NCBI GenBank assembly: GCA_002393955.1
Contig: DGSK01000011.1
Location: forward strand, 6,326 to 70,325
From: Lachnospiraceae bacterium UBA4364
GTDB lineage: Bacteria > Bacillota > Clostridia > Lachnospirales > Lachnospiraceae
Length of the DNA stretch: 64,000 bases
Direction of reading: 5' to 3'
Positions 7,918-15,905 of the stretch are shown here, one piece after another. Position 1 is the stretch's first letter. Every line of letters starts with the position of its first letter. The translations under genes were made by a program, and so were the position numbers. The notes beneath the pieces are model-generated. The model saw nothing but the letters and a program-made list of their open reading frames with translations, did not search any database and had not been told where the DNA came from.

Positions 7918-10386
7918 CTACATTTCAAATCTGGATATGATTTCCTTAAGCTCTGCCACTGCAGCCTTGCACTGTTCCACCTTAGCCATGCTGTCCGTAG
8001 TATCCGATACCATATCGGATGTCTTGCCCGCTATATCGGATATACCTCTGGTGGACTCATTGACGGTATTGTCTATGCCGTTTATAGCAGCAGCTATACG
8101 GTCAATTGCTTCGTTCAGACTGTCAATGCTGCTTCGTATGGTATCCATGCTCCGGCCGAAGCTTTCTGCATCCTCACGGTACTGCACGCTCACCTTGCCG
8201 AACTCCTCGTAATCCGAAAGTACATTGCTTTCCAGGAAACTGGTTGTTTCTGTAAGACACTCCGCCATCTGGTTAACTGCCGAAACCACCTCGGTTACAA
8301 TGTGGCCAATGTCACTTACTGCCGAAGAGGACTGCGTAGCCAGGTTACCTACTTCTGTAGCAACAACAGCGAAGCCTCTTCCTGCTTCACCTGCCCTGGC
8401 TGCCTCTATGGACGCATTCAGTGCTAACAGGCTTGTCTGCGAAGATATCTCCATTATAGTTCCGGAAAGAGCATTTATCTTATCAACAGACTTGGATGCC
8501 TGTATTGCCTTTTCTGATTTTTCCTTAACTGACTCATATATCTCTATGGTCTTCCGGCTTGCTTTTTCTGTTGTTGCCGCAAGCTCTGTTGCACGCTGGG
8601 ACACCTCTCTTGACAGGCTGCTGCCGTCCGCAGCCAGCTTTTCAATGCTCTGGGCGCTATCCTGTATATCTCCGATATTACCTGTGATACCGGCAGTGGT
8701 AGCTGCAGTCTCCTGCATACCTGCGGCCAGTTCTTCCGTCGTAGCGGAATTGTCCTGGCAGATATTGCCCACATTCCTGATTGTAAGATCCAGATCATCA
8801 ACATTGGAATCAATACTCTGTCCTGCACCTTCAATGGACTCCACAACACCCCTCAGGCTTTCGTGCATCCGCTCCACAGTCCTTGAGATAACTCCCACTT
8901 CATCAGACCGCTTAGCCAGAGCCTTAGCAGTTTTGTCATCAGAGAAATCAAGCCCCGCTATATTATTTATAACAGGAACAAGCGCATTTATTCCCGTCAT
9001 TAACATCGACGAAACAAGGATTATCGCAATTATAGCCACTATCAGGCAGAGCACTGCATATATTATCATCTTGTTGCGCATCTTTGACACGCTCTTAAGC
9101 ATCTCTGCCTTATCTGCAGTAACTATCACTATATTGCCATCATTTGTGAAAGAATAACCGGCTACTTTATTTACACCTTTGTATTTGTAAATGCATGAAC
9201 CGTCAGGAACTTCCTTTCCCGCCTGGAGGTCTGCAACTATCCCCTTTACCGCATCATTTTCCACAGGCTGGCCGATCTTCTCGGGGGTCTTATGCCAAAG
9301 CATGGTGCCGTCAGGTGCAACCATGTATGCATAGGATCCTTCAACGCCTGTCATCTCAATCTTGCCAATAAGAGAATCGTAATCAATCTTTACAAGCTCA
9401 TCATAATCAGAAGTAACAAGTACTATATTTCCGGTATCTGTAAATGAATATCCCGCAAGCTTTTTGGAGTCCTTATAATCATAGATTACATATCCGTCCT
9501 CAACAGTCTTTCCGGCCTGAAGGTCTGCAACTATCCCCTTTACCGCTGCATTTTCCACAGGCTGGCCGATCTTTTCCGGAGTGGGATGCCATAACATCGT
9601 TCCATCGGGAGATACCATGTATGCATACGAGCCTTCTGCCACATCTATCTTTATATTTCCTATAAGGGAATCGTAATTGATCTTCATGAATGCATCATAA
9701 TCAGCCGTAACGATCACGATGTCACCGGTTTTTGTGAATGCATATCCGGCAAGCTTTGTTGCTTCCTTGTATTCATAGAATATCGCACCGGGCTCTACTT
9801 TTTTTCCTGCCTGGAGATCTGCAACTATGCCTTTTACTGCCGCATTTTCTACAGGCTGGCCGATCTTTTCGGTAGTCTGATGCCAGAGCATGGTGCCGTC
9901 AGGACTTACCATGTATGCGTATGATCCCTCAACGCCCGATATGGTCACATCACCAAGCACAGATTTAAGTGTCGCCCTGTCCGGACGTATTCCGTCCACC
10001 GTCACCTTGTCAATGGCATGAGCCGTATTGACCGCCAGATCGAAGGCATAATTCTTGTAGACTTCTTCACCGAACTCCCGGGAAAAATCTATGGAAACCG
10101 CAGCTTCCTCCGCAAGATTCTTGGCATATCCGCCATATGCCTCCTCTCCAAATTCAGTGGCAAAATCCACCGCCACAGCAGTTTCCTGCGCCAGGTTAAG
10201 GGCGTAATTCAGATAAGTATTCTGCATCGACTTTGATGCATTTAAAACGCCGCTGATAACCTGTATCAGTATTGCGACAAACAGTATTCCGCCTGCAAAA
10301 AAAGCAATCTTGGTACTCAGCCTTGAAAAGAAACCGATACTTTCGGCTTTCGCGGCCGTTCTTGAAGAACTGACTTTAGCTTCCAT
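7918..10386 (-). CDS. Methyl-accepting chemotaxis protein with three tandem Cache-like units
   Basis: This is a membrane chemoreceptor. From ATG 10386: a first helix (about residues 20-42), an N-terminal stretch of three ~26-residue repeats (pattern NYALNLAQETAVAVDF), three sensor units of 98 residues each containing EGSYAYMVSPDGTMLWH and KIGQPVENAAVKGIVADL, a second helix, a HAMP domain, and the signalling hairpin with LLALNASIEAARAGEAGRGF. No C-terminal CheR/CheB tether is seen. The start is placed at 10386 because GGGGGG stands eight bases before it; ATG 10392 and an upstream ATG at 10473 are alternatives. The ligand is unknown. The three sensor units keep an exact 294-base period in the DNA, which suggests recent duplication or gene conversion. 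Confidence 0.93.
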   Translation of the reverse strand: MEAKVSSSRTAAKAESIGFFSRLSTKIAFFAGGILFVAILIQVISGVLNASKSMQNTYLNYALNLAQETAVAVDFATEFGEEAYGGYAKNLAEEAAVSIDFSREFGEEVYKNYAFDLAVNTAHAIDKVTVDGIRPDRATLKSVLGDVTISGVEGSYAYMVSPDGTMLWHQTTEKIGQPVENAAVKGIVADLQAGKKVEPGAIFYEYKEATKLAGYAFTKTGDIVIVTADYDAFMKINYDSLIGNIKIDVAEGSYAYMVSPDGTMLWHPTPEKIGQPVENAAVKGIVADLQAGKTVEDGYVIYDYKDSKKLAGYSFTDTGNIVLVTSDYDELVKIDYDSLIGKIEMTGVEGSYAYMVAPDGTMLWHKTPEKIGQPVENDAVKGIVADLQAGKEVPDGSCIYKYKGVNKVAGYSFTNDGNIVIVTADKAEMLKSVSKMRNKMIIYAVLCLIVAIIAIILVSSMLMTGINALVPVINNIAGLDFSDDKTAKALAKRSDEVGVISRTVERMHESLRGVVESIEGAGQSIDSNVDDLDLTIRNVGNICQDNSATTEELAAGMQETAATTAGITGNIGDIQDSAQSIEKLAADGSSLSREVSQRATELAATTEKASRKTIEIYESVKEKSEKAIQASKSVDKINALSGTIMEISSQTSLLALNASIEAARAGEAGRGFAVVATEVGNLATQSSSAVSDIGHIVTEVVSAVNQMAECLTETTSFLESNVLSDYEEFGKVSVQYREDAESFGRSMDTIRSSIDSLNEAIDRIAAAINGIDNTVNESTRGISDIAGKTSDMVSDTTDSMAKVEQCKAAVAELKEIISRFEM

Positions 10387-10530
10387 TCCCATTACCCCCC
10401 ATATTTTTTTTAGATTTGTTTTTATGAAAAATGAAAACCTTTTCCGTAATATTTTATCATAGGCGTAATGCACAGTCTACAAAAATGTATTAAAAATAAT
10501 ACAAAAGACGCCGGTTTTTCCCGGCACCTT

Positions 10531-10923
10531 TCAGAAATCCACCAGAAAGATTCCTATCCTTATCATGTGGAAACCGCCCTTTTGCTCCACGCTTATTACT
10601 TTTCCCTTAAGAAGCTTGCCGGCATCCATAAGACGGGCAAAAACCACATTATCCTTTTCCGGCACATAGCCAAGCTTTTGTCCGGCATCGTTAAGTACCA
10701 GTATCGCTTTATCATCGAATTTATTATCTTCCCGCCTCAGGTTCAGCATATCACCCGCCTTTACGCCCTCAAGTACCTCCGGATCCTTTAAGTGGGTGGT
10801 TCCTGCGACATATGTGTCAAAAAGATGGATTTCCTTTATCAGAGGTTTCAGTACATCTCCCAGCTCATGGCTTTCCACTAAGGACACCATTCCGCTCTCA
10901 GTCTTTGTCAGTTCATTTGCCAT
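10531..10923 (-). CDS. HIRAN-domain protein
   Basis: This 130-residue protein is a stand-alone HIRAN domain. Residues ~30-128 show the family pattern: a first strand (FDTYVAGTTHL), a glycine-poor core with LRREDNKFDDKAILVL, then KLGYVPEKDN and a terminal strand. HIRAN domains in helicases such as HLTF bind DNA ends; stand-alone bacterial forms are uncharacterised. It overlaps the J-domain gene upstream by 16 bases and is the last of three overlapping genes, so it is very likely made together with them. ATG 10923 has GGAGG ten bases before. A function in DNA stress or in protein handling can only be guessed. Confidence 0.82.
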   Translation of the reverse strand: MANELTKTESGMVSLVESHELGDVLKPLIKEIHLFDTYVAGTTHLKDPEVLEGVKAGDMLNLRREDNKFDDKAILVLNDAGQKLGYVPEKDNVVFARLMDAGKLLKGKVISVEQKGGFHMIRIGIFLVDF

Positions 10924-11690
10924 GCTATCACGCCTCCGTTCCCCATTATCTCTGCCAGCATATCCTCAAGCTGCCTGTCATAATCCTCATATGACTTAAG
11001 CTCCTCTGCAAGACTTTCTTTCTTTGCCTCTACCGCTTCCGGATCTTCCAGCAGGTACTTGTACTGATAAGGATCCGTCTCGCATATCTTCTTTATCTGT
11101 GCCTTAAGTGAAATGATCTTTTCCTCAATATCAGGGATTTCGCTTATCTCCATATCCAGCCCCAGTTCATCCAATGCCTTATTCACTAACAGCTCACACT
11201 CCGTGAGTCCCTCAAGATCATTGCACTCATATGCGGCAACAGCCCTGTTCCAGAGTTCCTTAAGCACCGGCTCTTCATTTGTCTTTGGGAAAATATCCGG
11301 ATGTATCCTTTTTGCGATCCTGTGATAAGTTTTTCTGATCCTTAACAGTTCAGACTGTGTTATCCTGCCTCTCTCCCGGGCATTTTCATTTTCCTGTATC
11401 ATTTCTTCAAGCTGCTTCCGGTATTCTTCCATTTCCTTTTTAAGAAAAGCCTGCAGAGCAGCCTGGTCGACCGCCTCCCCTCTGTTGATAGCAGCCTGAC
11501 AGAATGCTATCATCTTTTTCTTGCGTATGCATTCAATTTTCTTTCTGAATACAGAAAGGATAAGCTCCCCGAATGTCCGGATGTATTCCTGATTCATCTG
11601 AAAAGCGATCTTCTTCAGACGGTCCCGTTCCCTGATAAGTTCCACATATTTATCATAAGCAGCATTTCCCAGCCATATCATCTCACTCAT
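10908..11690 (-). CDS. J-domain (DnaJ-like) protein
   Basis: This ~260-residue protein has a long helical, lysine/glutamate-rich N-terminal half followed by a J domain (about residues 120-185) with the hallmark HPD in RIAKRIHPDIFP and a long later helix starting at LKELWNRAVAAY. J domains stimulate the ATPase of Hsp70 chaperones. There is no Gly/Phe region or zinc-finger domain, so it is a specialised type. ATG 11690 follows GGGAGG by seven bases and overlaps the stop of the TPR gene by four bases (ATGA). Its Hsp70 partner could be the housekeeping DnaK or the DnaK-like protein at 43890-45545; the sequence does not decide. Confidence 0.8.
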   Translation of the reverse strand: MSEMIWLGNAAYDKYVELIRERDRLKKIAFQMNQEYIRTFGELILSVFRKKIECIRKKKMIAFCQAAINRGEAVDQAALQAFLKKEMEEYRKQLEEMIQENENARERGRITQSELLRIRKTYHRIAKRIHPDIFPKTNEEPVLKELWNRAVAAYECNDLEGLTECELLVNKALDELGLDMEISEIPDIEEKIISLKAQIKKICETDPYQYKYLLEDPEAVEAKKESLAEELKSYEDYDRQLEDMLAEIMGNGGVIAWQMN

Positions 11691-12571
11691 TCCAGTACCT
11701 CCCATCCATATAGCTCATTGTACAGTTCTGTAAGCTTACTGTCAGCGATAACCGCATTCTTAAAAAATTCATCCCTGTCCCGGTACCACTTATCATTAAA
11801 ATGCACTGTACACATTCCGTCCTCATCCTGTGACTCTATGATATAAATAGTATCTTCATAGTCAAACTTTATCACATGCGGGCTTTTCAGCAGGTAATAC
11901 AGATCAAAAAGATCGAATTCCTCATAATCAAAATCCGTCAGCTCATACAGGTCGTCTATCAGCCACTTCATTATGTTCAGGTTGCCAAAGAAATCGCTGC
12001 AGCTTATTCTCCTGGCCAGATAGTCCTTTGCTATCACATAGAGGTCTATCGCATCTTCAATCCTCCCCTGCTTCTTCCTTATCCCCGCAAGCCTTGTGGA
12101 AATCTCCGGAAACGGATCGAACAGACTTCTGAAGGACGTCACTCTGTTCTCATAAAGATCTTCTATGATCTCTACGTACTTGTCATAGTCCTTTTCCACA
12201 TAGTAGCCGTTCTTGTACATATCAGCCACCTTATAGGCCGCCACTGCGTTTCCTTTATCCATCATCCGGGAGAAACACTCATAGGCTTTTTTATAGTCCT
12301 TTTCCCCGGTACGTCCATAGTACCAGATATAGCCAAGACATTCATAGGCGTCGTCGTAATCCATCGCCTTTGCCATTTCGTAATACTTAAGTGCCAGGTC
12401 AAACTCCCGTTTCCCATAATAATGACCGCCCAGCCACATCATATACCGGGGATCATGCTCAGTATCGATCAGGAACTGCAAAGCCTCGATAAACATAAAC
12501 TCCTCTTCCTCGGAATGAACTGACTTTTCCTCAAATTTCTCTGCTATCGTGCGTGCTTCCGCTGCTGTCAT
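11687..12571 (-). CDS. Sel1/TPR-like repeat protein
   Basis: This 294-residue protein carries at least three helical repeats of Sel1 type between residues ~35 and 140; clear units contain MWLGGHYYGKREFDLALKYY, AYECLGYIWYYG and AAYKVADMYKNGYYV. The C-terminal third is acidic and aromatic and matches nothing I know. Sel1/TPR repeats serve as protein-binding scaffolds. It is first in the overlapping trio with the J-domain and HIRAN proteins, starts at ATG 12571 with GGAAGGAGG correctly placed, and is probably transcribed from the gap 12572-12760. No signal peptide or membrane segment is seen, so it is cytosolic. Confidence 0.8.
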   Translation of the reverse strand: MTAAEARTIAEKFEEKSVHSEEEEFMFIEALQFLIDTEHDPRYMMWLGGHYYGKREFDLALKYYEMAKAMDYDDAYECLGYIWYYGRTGEKDYKKAYECFSRMMDKGNAVAAYKVADMYKNGYYVEKDYDKYVEIIEDLYENRVTSFRSLFDPFPEISTRLAGIRKKQGRIEDAIDLYVIAKDYLARRISCSDFFGNLNIMKWLIDDLYELTDFDYEEFDLFDLYYLLKSPHVIKFDYEDTIYIIESQDEDGMCTVHFNDKWYRDRDEFFKNAVIADSKLTELYNELYGWEVLE

Positions 12572-12760
12572 ACAGGCCTCCTTCCATTATCCCGCTGCAA
12601 AACTCAGTGTTGGCTTTTTTAGAAAAAAGTATGCTTCGAGCTAACATTTACTTTTTCATTTAAACTTTCATTTATCCCTATTGTAGCAAATGACTTATCC
12701 TATAAAAATGGGAAACAGGCGTTCGTGAGGTTCGTGAGGCACTTATGCGTAAAAATGCAT

Positions 12761-12809
12761 AAAAAAAAGCTGCCGCTCTACTGAATTTAATCAATAAAGC
12801 GGCAGCTTT
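12761..12809 (-). terminator. Rho-independent terminator after the Rpn gene
   Basis: The arms are AAAGCTGCCGCT (12766-12777) and AGCGGCAGCTTT (12798-12809). On the minus strand the hairpin is followed by a run of eight T. It ends transcripts from the gene at 12919-13821 about 110 bases past its stop. Confidence 0.9.
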
Positions 12810-12810
12810 C

Positions 12811-12890
12811 TCCGTTTTCCTGCTCTGTCACTAAAGCAAGTCTGTTGTCCCTGGTCAGTACTGTCATTAACTGCAGCACTTATTGAACGT
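12811..12890 (-). pseudogene. Fragment duplicating an internal part of the adjacent Rpn gene
   Basis: This 80-base segment aligns without gaps to 13126-13205 inside the adjacent gene with about 11 mismatches by eye. It begins TCCGTTTTCCTGCTCTG where the gene has TCCGTTTTCTTGCTCTG. It lies between the gene's stop and its terminator and has no start of its own. It is either the remnant of a second gene copy or a partial tandem duplication. Confidence 0.75.
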
Positions 12891-12918
12891 GCAGAATTAT
12901 GTCTTAAGTACTTATCCT

Positions 12919-13821
12919 CTATAACTCCCCTGCCTCTTTCAGCCAAGCAAGTATTGTCTCGATATCGATATCCATGATTTTGGCAATACGCCTCGTATCA
13001 ATACCATCCTGATACATGCTTATCGCAACTTTTTTTGCCCTCGACACATCTCCTTTCTCATATCCTCTTTTCTCGATTGCATCCAAAACATCACACATAT
13101 TATGAAGTTCTCCTTTCTCGCTTGCTCCGTTTTCTTGCTCTGCCACTGAAGCAAATCTGTTGTCCCCGGTCAGTACTGTCATTAACTGAAGTACTTCACG
13201 AACATGCTTCATTTCTTCATGTGAGCCTGTATAAGTCCTTGTCCTCTGCTTCTGTACAAAGTAATCTGCCACATACCTGAAATCACTGTGAAAACCTTCC
13301 AGCTGTTCGTCAGTCAAATACGCAATCTCGTACAGATTGATCGCATAATCATTCACCAGCCCCTTAAACTCCGGTTTAAGCGTATCACCAAGTGCCTCAT
13401 GCAGTGTACGTGCCTTATCCCAGTGTTTCTCATAACCGAAATATAGCACAAGGGTTATTACAGGGCATCGCTCTACTATTTTTCTGCGAATTCCTTTCTC
13501 GTCAGTTTCATACCTAATCTGGTCACGGTATGCCAGTCCATCATATCCGATCACCCGCATTGGCATATCGTCTTCCGGCACAGTTTGATTTTCTATACCC
13601 AACAGCGCTATGCGGATATTATTTGTCCTCCAGTACTTTGACACATCACGCTCCAACTCACGGAAACCGGTGTCACCACGATAAACTCCCCTGTCCGGTG
13701 CTTGTCCAAGCTCTGTCTCGTCAACGAGTTTCTTACCACCGAAGACCAGGTTGTTTACTATGTCAGCAAAGACATCGTTACATGATATCAGTGCTTTTTC
13801 AGTTATATCTTTTTCGCCCAT
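12919..13821 (-). CDS. Rpn-family recombination-promoting nuclease / YhgA-like putative transposase
   Basis: This 300-residue protein matches a family common in Lachnospiraceae and annotated as Rpn (PD-(D/E)XK) nuclease or putative transposase. The N-terminus NDVFADIVNNLVFGGKK, the ERDVSKYWR segment, the strand RIALLGIENQT with its Glu, and VIGYDGLAYRDQI are typical. The C-terminus (MYQDGIDTRRIAKIMDID) resembles the small helical tail found in these proteins. E. coli RpnA-type proteins cut DNA and raise recombination; whether this one moves itself is unknown. ATG 13821 follows AAAGGAG. A decayed copy of part of the gene lies at 12811-12890. Confidence 0.85.
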   Translation of the reverse strand: MGEKDITEKALISCNDVFADIVNNLVFGGKKLVDETELGQAPDRGVYRGDTGFRELERDVSKYWRTNNIRIALLGIENQTVPEDDMPMRVIGYDGLAYRDQIRYETDEKGIRRKIVERCPVITLVLYFGYEKHWDKARTLHEALGDTLKPEFKGLVNDYAINLYEIAYLTDEQLEGFHSDFRYVADYFVQKQRTRTYTGSHEEMKHVREVLQLMTVLTGDNRFASVAEQENGASEKGELHNMCDVLDAIEKRGYEKGDVSRAKKVAISMYQDGIDTRRIAKIMDIDIETILAWLKEAGEL

Positions 13822-14259
13822 ATAACTTTACTCCTTTCAGTTTAGCACTATTCAACGCTGTTCTCAATGTATATGTATTAGCGTATTCATCCTCTCTCCT
13901 TTCCCGATGCTATCTGGAATCTAAGAAAATTTAAGAATGGAAAGGATTACAGGAATCCAAAAAGACGTCTTCAGAAAGCCCCAAGCATCGTATATTTATC
14001 ATTTTGTGGTATACGCAGCAGGCGAACACCCGTTACGGTTCTTGGCAGACTACCAATAACAATTTGTAGACTATCAGAAATAGAATTGTTTGTCAACGCA
14101 TGCTTTCCATTGGATTATACAATTATGGATCTTGCCCCTTCATTTGCCTTCATTAGCCTTCAAACGACCTATACCATAAAAACAGGAAACAGGTGTTCGG
14201 GATTCATCGCAAAAAAAATCCGCCGGCCATTCAAAGTCAGCGGATATTTCATGTCTTAT
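13822..14259. other. Intergenic region upstream of the Rpn gene
   Basis: It contains the 5' region of the Rpn gene on the minus strand, no supported ORF, the motif GGAAACAGGTGTTCG (14184-14198), which matches a motif on the other side of the gene at 12711-12725 with one mismatch, and the terminator of the ketopantoate reductase gene at 14211-14245. Confidence 0.6.
14211..14245 (-). terminator. Terminator after ketopantoate reductase gene
   Basis: The arms ATCCGC (14218-14223) and GCGGAT (14240-14245) form a short hairpin which on the minus strand is followed by eight T. Confidence 0.75.
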
Positions 14260-15222
14260 TTATAAAAACTTCCCACACCGTATATCCTCAATGCCCCTGA
14301 TCATTTTTACGATCATATCATGGGTGGGAGTCGGAACATCATATTTAATCCCGATACGCTGTATGCAGCCGTTAAGGGTGTTTATTTCTGTCTTCTGATG
14401 TTTCTCGATATCCTGCAGGGTGGATGCGCGGTGTGCAAAAGTATCAGGCACTAGCTTGCTGTAAAAGACATCTTTATACTCCTCCGGATCTTTCCAGAAT
14501 GTTTTGTAGCCGGCAGCATCCATAACTGCAAATGTTTCCGTGATCAGGCTGTTCATGATGCTGACAAGATGCTCTGATGATGCCAGCTGGCCGTAACTCA
14601 TATTAAGGATTGCGCCCAGGGGATTCAATGTAGTGTTATACAGCATTTTTGCCCAAAGAGCCTGCACCAGTTCTTCAGATGTTTCAGAAGGAATACCTGA
14701 ATCGCTGATAGCCCTAGCCAATGGCTCAAGTTCTTTTATGGACTCACCATGCAGGGATCCCAAAAGGATAGGTGCAGTATGAACCGTAACATTCGTGACG
14801 CCGGGTGAAGTCCTCTCAAAACCTGTTATGACTCTGGCATTAAATATCTGAGATGCCGGATAATACTTTAGATAGGGTTCATCGTTTCCCCACCCATTCT
14901 GAAAGATTATGATCCTCCCTGTCTGCCCCACGATACTGCCATGTTTTGCCAGTTCCTCCGCCACTGTTTCGTTTGCCATGGTTTTCACTGCAACAACAAT
15001 ATAATCAAAGCCTGATCCTATACTGTCATAGTTTTCGTACACCTTTATCTGCTCCGGTGATATCACGATATCTCCAAATATCCCGGTTCTTTTAAGGCCG
15101 TGTTCCCTGATATATGTAGCTGTAGTCCTCCTTGCCAAAACAGCCGTTTCCATTCCGCTGTCAGCCGCTGCGATCGCAACAGCACACCCTACAGCTCCCG
15201 TACCGATGATCAAAGTCTTCAT
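14260..15222 (-). CDS. panE: Ketopantoate reductase (2-dehydropantoate 2-reductase)
   Basis: The enzyme reduces ketopantoate to pantoate with NADPH in the pathway to pantothenate and coenzyme A. The Rossmann motif IGTGAVGCAVA is at residues ~4-14 and the domain boundary shows IIVAVKTMANE; the C-terminal helical domain contains LWAKMLYNTTLNPLGAI with the catalytic Lys. I start at ATG 15222, six bases after GGAGAGG; the open frame extends 23 codons further up without support. The last codons of the gene (RCGKFL and stop) lie in AAAACTTCCCACACCGT, a sequence shared with the palindromic element at 28410. ApbA-family paralogues of other function exist, so the substrate is likely but not certain. 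Confidence 0.85.
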   Translation of the reverse strand: MKTLIIGTGAVGCAVAIAAADSGMETAVLARRTTATYIREHGLKRTGIFGDIVISPEQIKVYENYDSIGSGFDYIVVAVKTMANETVAEELAKHGSIVGQTGRIIIFQNGWGNDEPYLKYYPASQIFNARVITGFERTSPGVTNVTVHTAPILLGSLHGESIKELEPLARAISDSGIPSETSEELVQALWAKMLYNTTLNPLGAILNMSYGQLASSEHLVSIMNSLITETFAVMDAAGYKTFWKDPEEYKDVFYSKLVPDTFAHRASTLQDIEKHQKTEINTLNGCIQRIGIKYDVPTPTHDMIVKMIRGIEDIRCGKFL

Positions 15223-15353
15223 ATTTAACCTCTCCCTTAACAAACTACCGCTCATTTCCGTATGCTTCACCCGGCAAATACCTGAATCCAATGTTTATAA
15301 ACCTGCCTATAACACACATCTGAAAACCTTGACGGATCCCGTTCAAGCACTTT

Positions 15354-15482
15354 TTAAACAATCCTCAGCTCATCCGGTTCCACGTGGCATTGCAGAAATA
15401 ATATCTCGACACCCGCTTCTTCCGCTTCCCTGAGTGCAGCGCCAAACTCTGCATGGGTGTCTAACCTGCATACGATCACGAC
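15354..15482 (-). pseudogene. sfsA: Remnant of sfsA (3' end only)
   Basis: In one minus-strand frame this stretch encodes 42 residues ending RLDTHAEFGAALREAEEAGV and then EILFLQCHVEPDELRIV before TAA. This is the C-terminal pattern of SfsA (DNA-binding sugar fermentation stimulation protein), whose members are about 230 residues. An in-frame TGA (15483-15485) stands directly upstream and a different gene occupies the space where the rest of sfsA should be. It therefore looks like the tail left after a deletion or replacement. Confidence 0.75.
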
Positions 15483-15524
15483 TCATTTCTCTATCTTCAT
15501 GTTTCTATCTTCAAGCTTCTTTCT

Positions 15525-15848
15525 TCAGTCTTCTTCCGTACCAAGTCCGTTCATTAACATTTCATTATATGCACAGTTTGCTTCCTCGCAGGCTTTCTTC
15601 TCCCGCCAGGTCTCTATCTCGCTGCGAATGGCCAGCATCTCATCCACCACCAGTTCCACTTTCTTTGGCCTTACGTTATCCAGATAAGCCATCATTCTAT
15701 ACATTGCCTTCGGACTTCCGAGGTTCCTTGCGATCTCATTTCCTAACTCCTCCGGAAATCCAAGAGCAGTCACGGACCGGATAAGTTCATCCCTGGCTGA
15801 TGTCCACTCCTTCTGTGCTTCTGTCATTTTCCCTTTTCCCTGATGCAT
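15525..15848 (-). CDS. Conserved small protein of unknown function
   Basis: This is a 107-residue soluble protein with no recognised domain. It is helical and charged, with the segments ARDELIRSVTALGFPEEL, RNLGSPKAMYRMMAYLDNVRPKK and a Glu-rich end EEANCAYNEMLMNGLGTEED. I recall similar short proteins from Clostridia without known function. ATG 15848 has AAGGAGAG four bases before it; a longer frame to 15887 lacks support and MTEAQKEW is a possible later start. The sfsA remnant lies immediately downstream, so the gene may have arrived with the event that destroyed sfsA. Confidence 0.65.
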   Translation of the reverse strand: MHQGKGKMTEAQKEWTSARDELIRSVTALGFPEELGNEIARNLGSPKAMYRMMAYLDNVRPKKVELVVDEMLAIRSEIETWREKKACEEANCAYNEMLMNGLGTEED

Positions 15849-15905
15849 TTTTCTCTCCTTAATACACGGCTGTCCGCTAATATACAATATCCATCCACAG
15901 GATTT

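Larger units (their letters stand above)
12572..12918. other. Intergenic region: upstream of the TPR gene, terminator and decayed gene copy
   Basis: From left to right it holds an AT-rich stretch that should contain the promoter of the TPR/J/HIRAN operon (no convincing -35/-10 pair), the motif GGAAACAGGCGTTCG (12711-12725) with the tandem GTTCGTGAG GTTCGTGAG, the terminator at 12761-12809, and at 12811-12890 a partial, decayed copy of a segment of the neighbouring Rpn gene. Confidence 0.7.

Noticed and set aside
8225..9157. 310-codon plus-strand frame
   Set aside because: It lies wholly inside the chemoreceptor gene on the other strand, has no ribosome-binding site and a low-complexity Ser/Ala-rich translation; it is a shadow.
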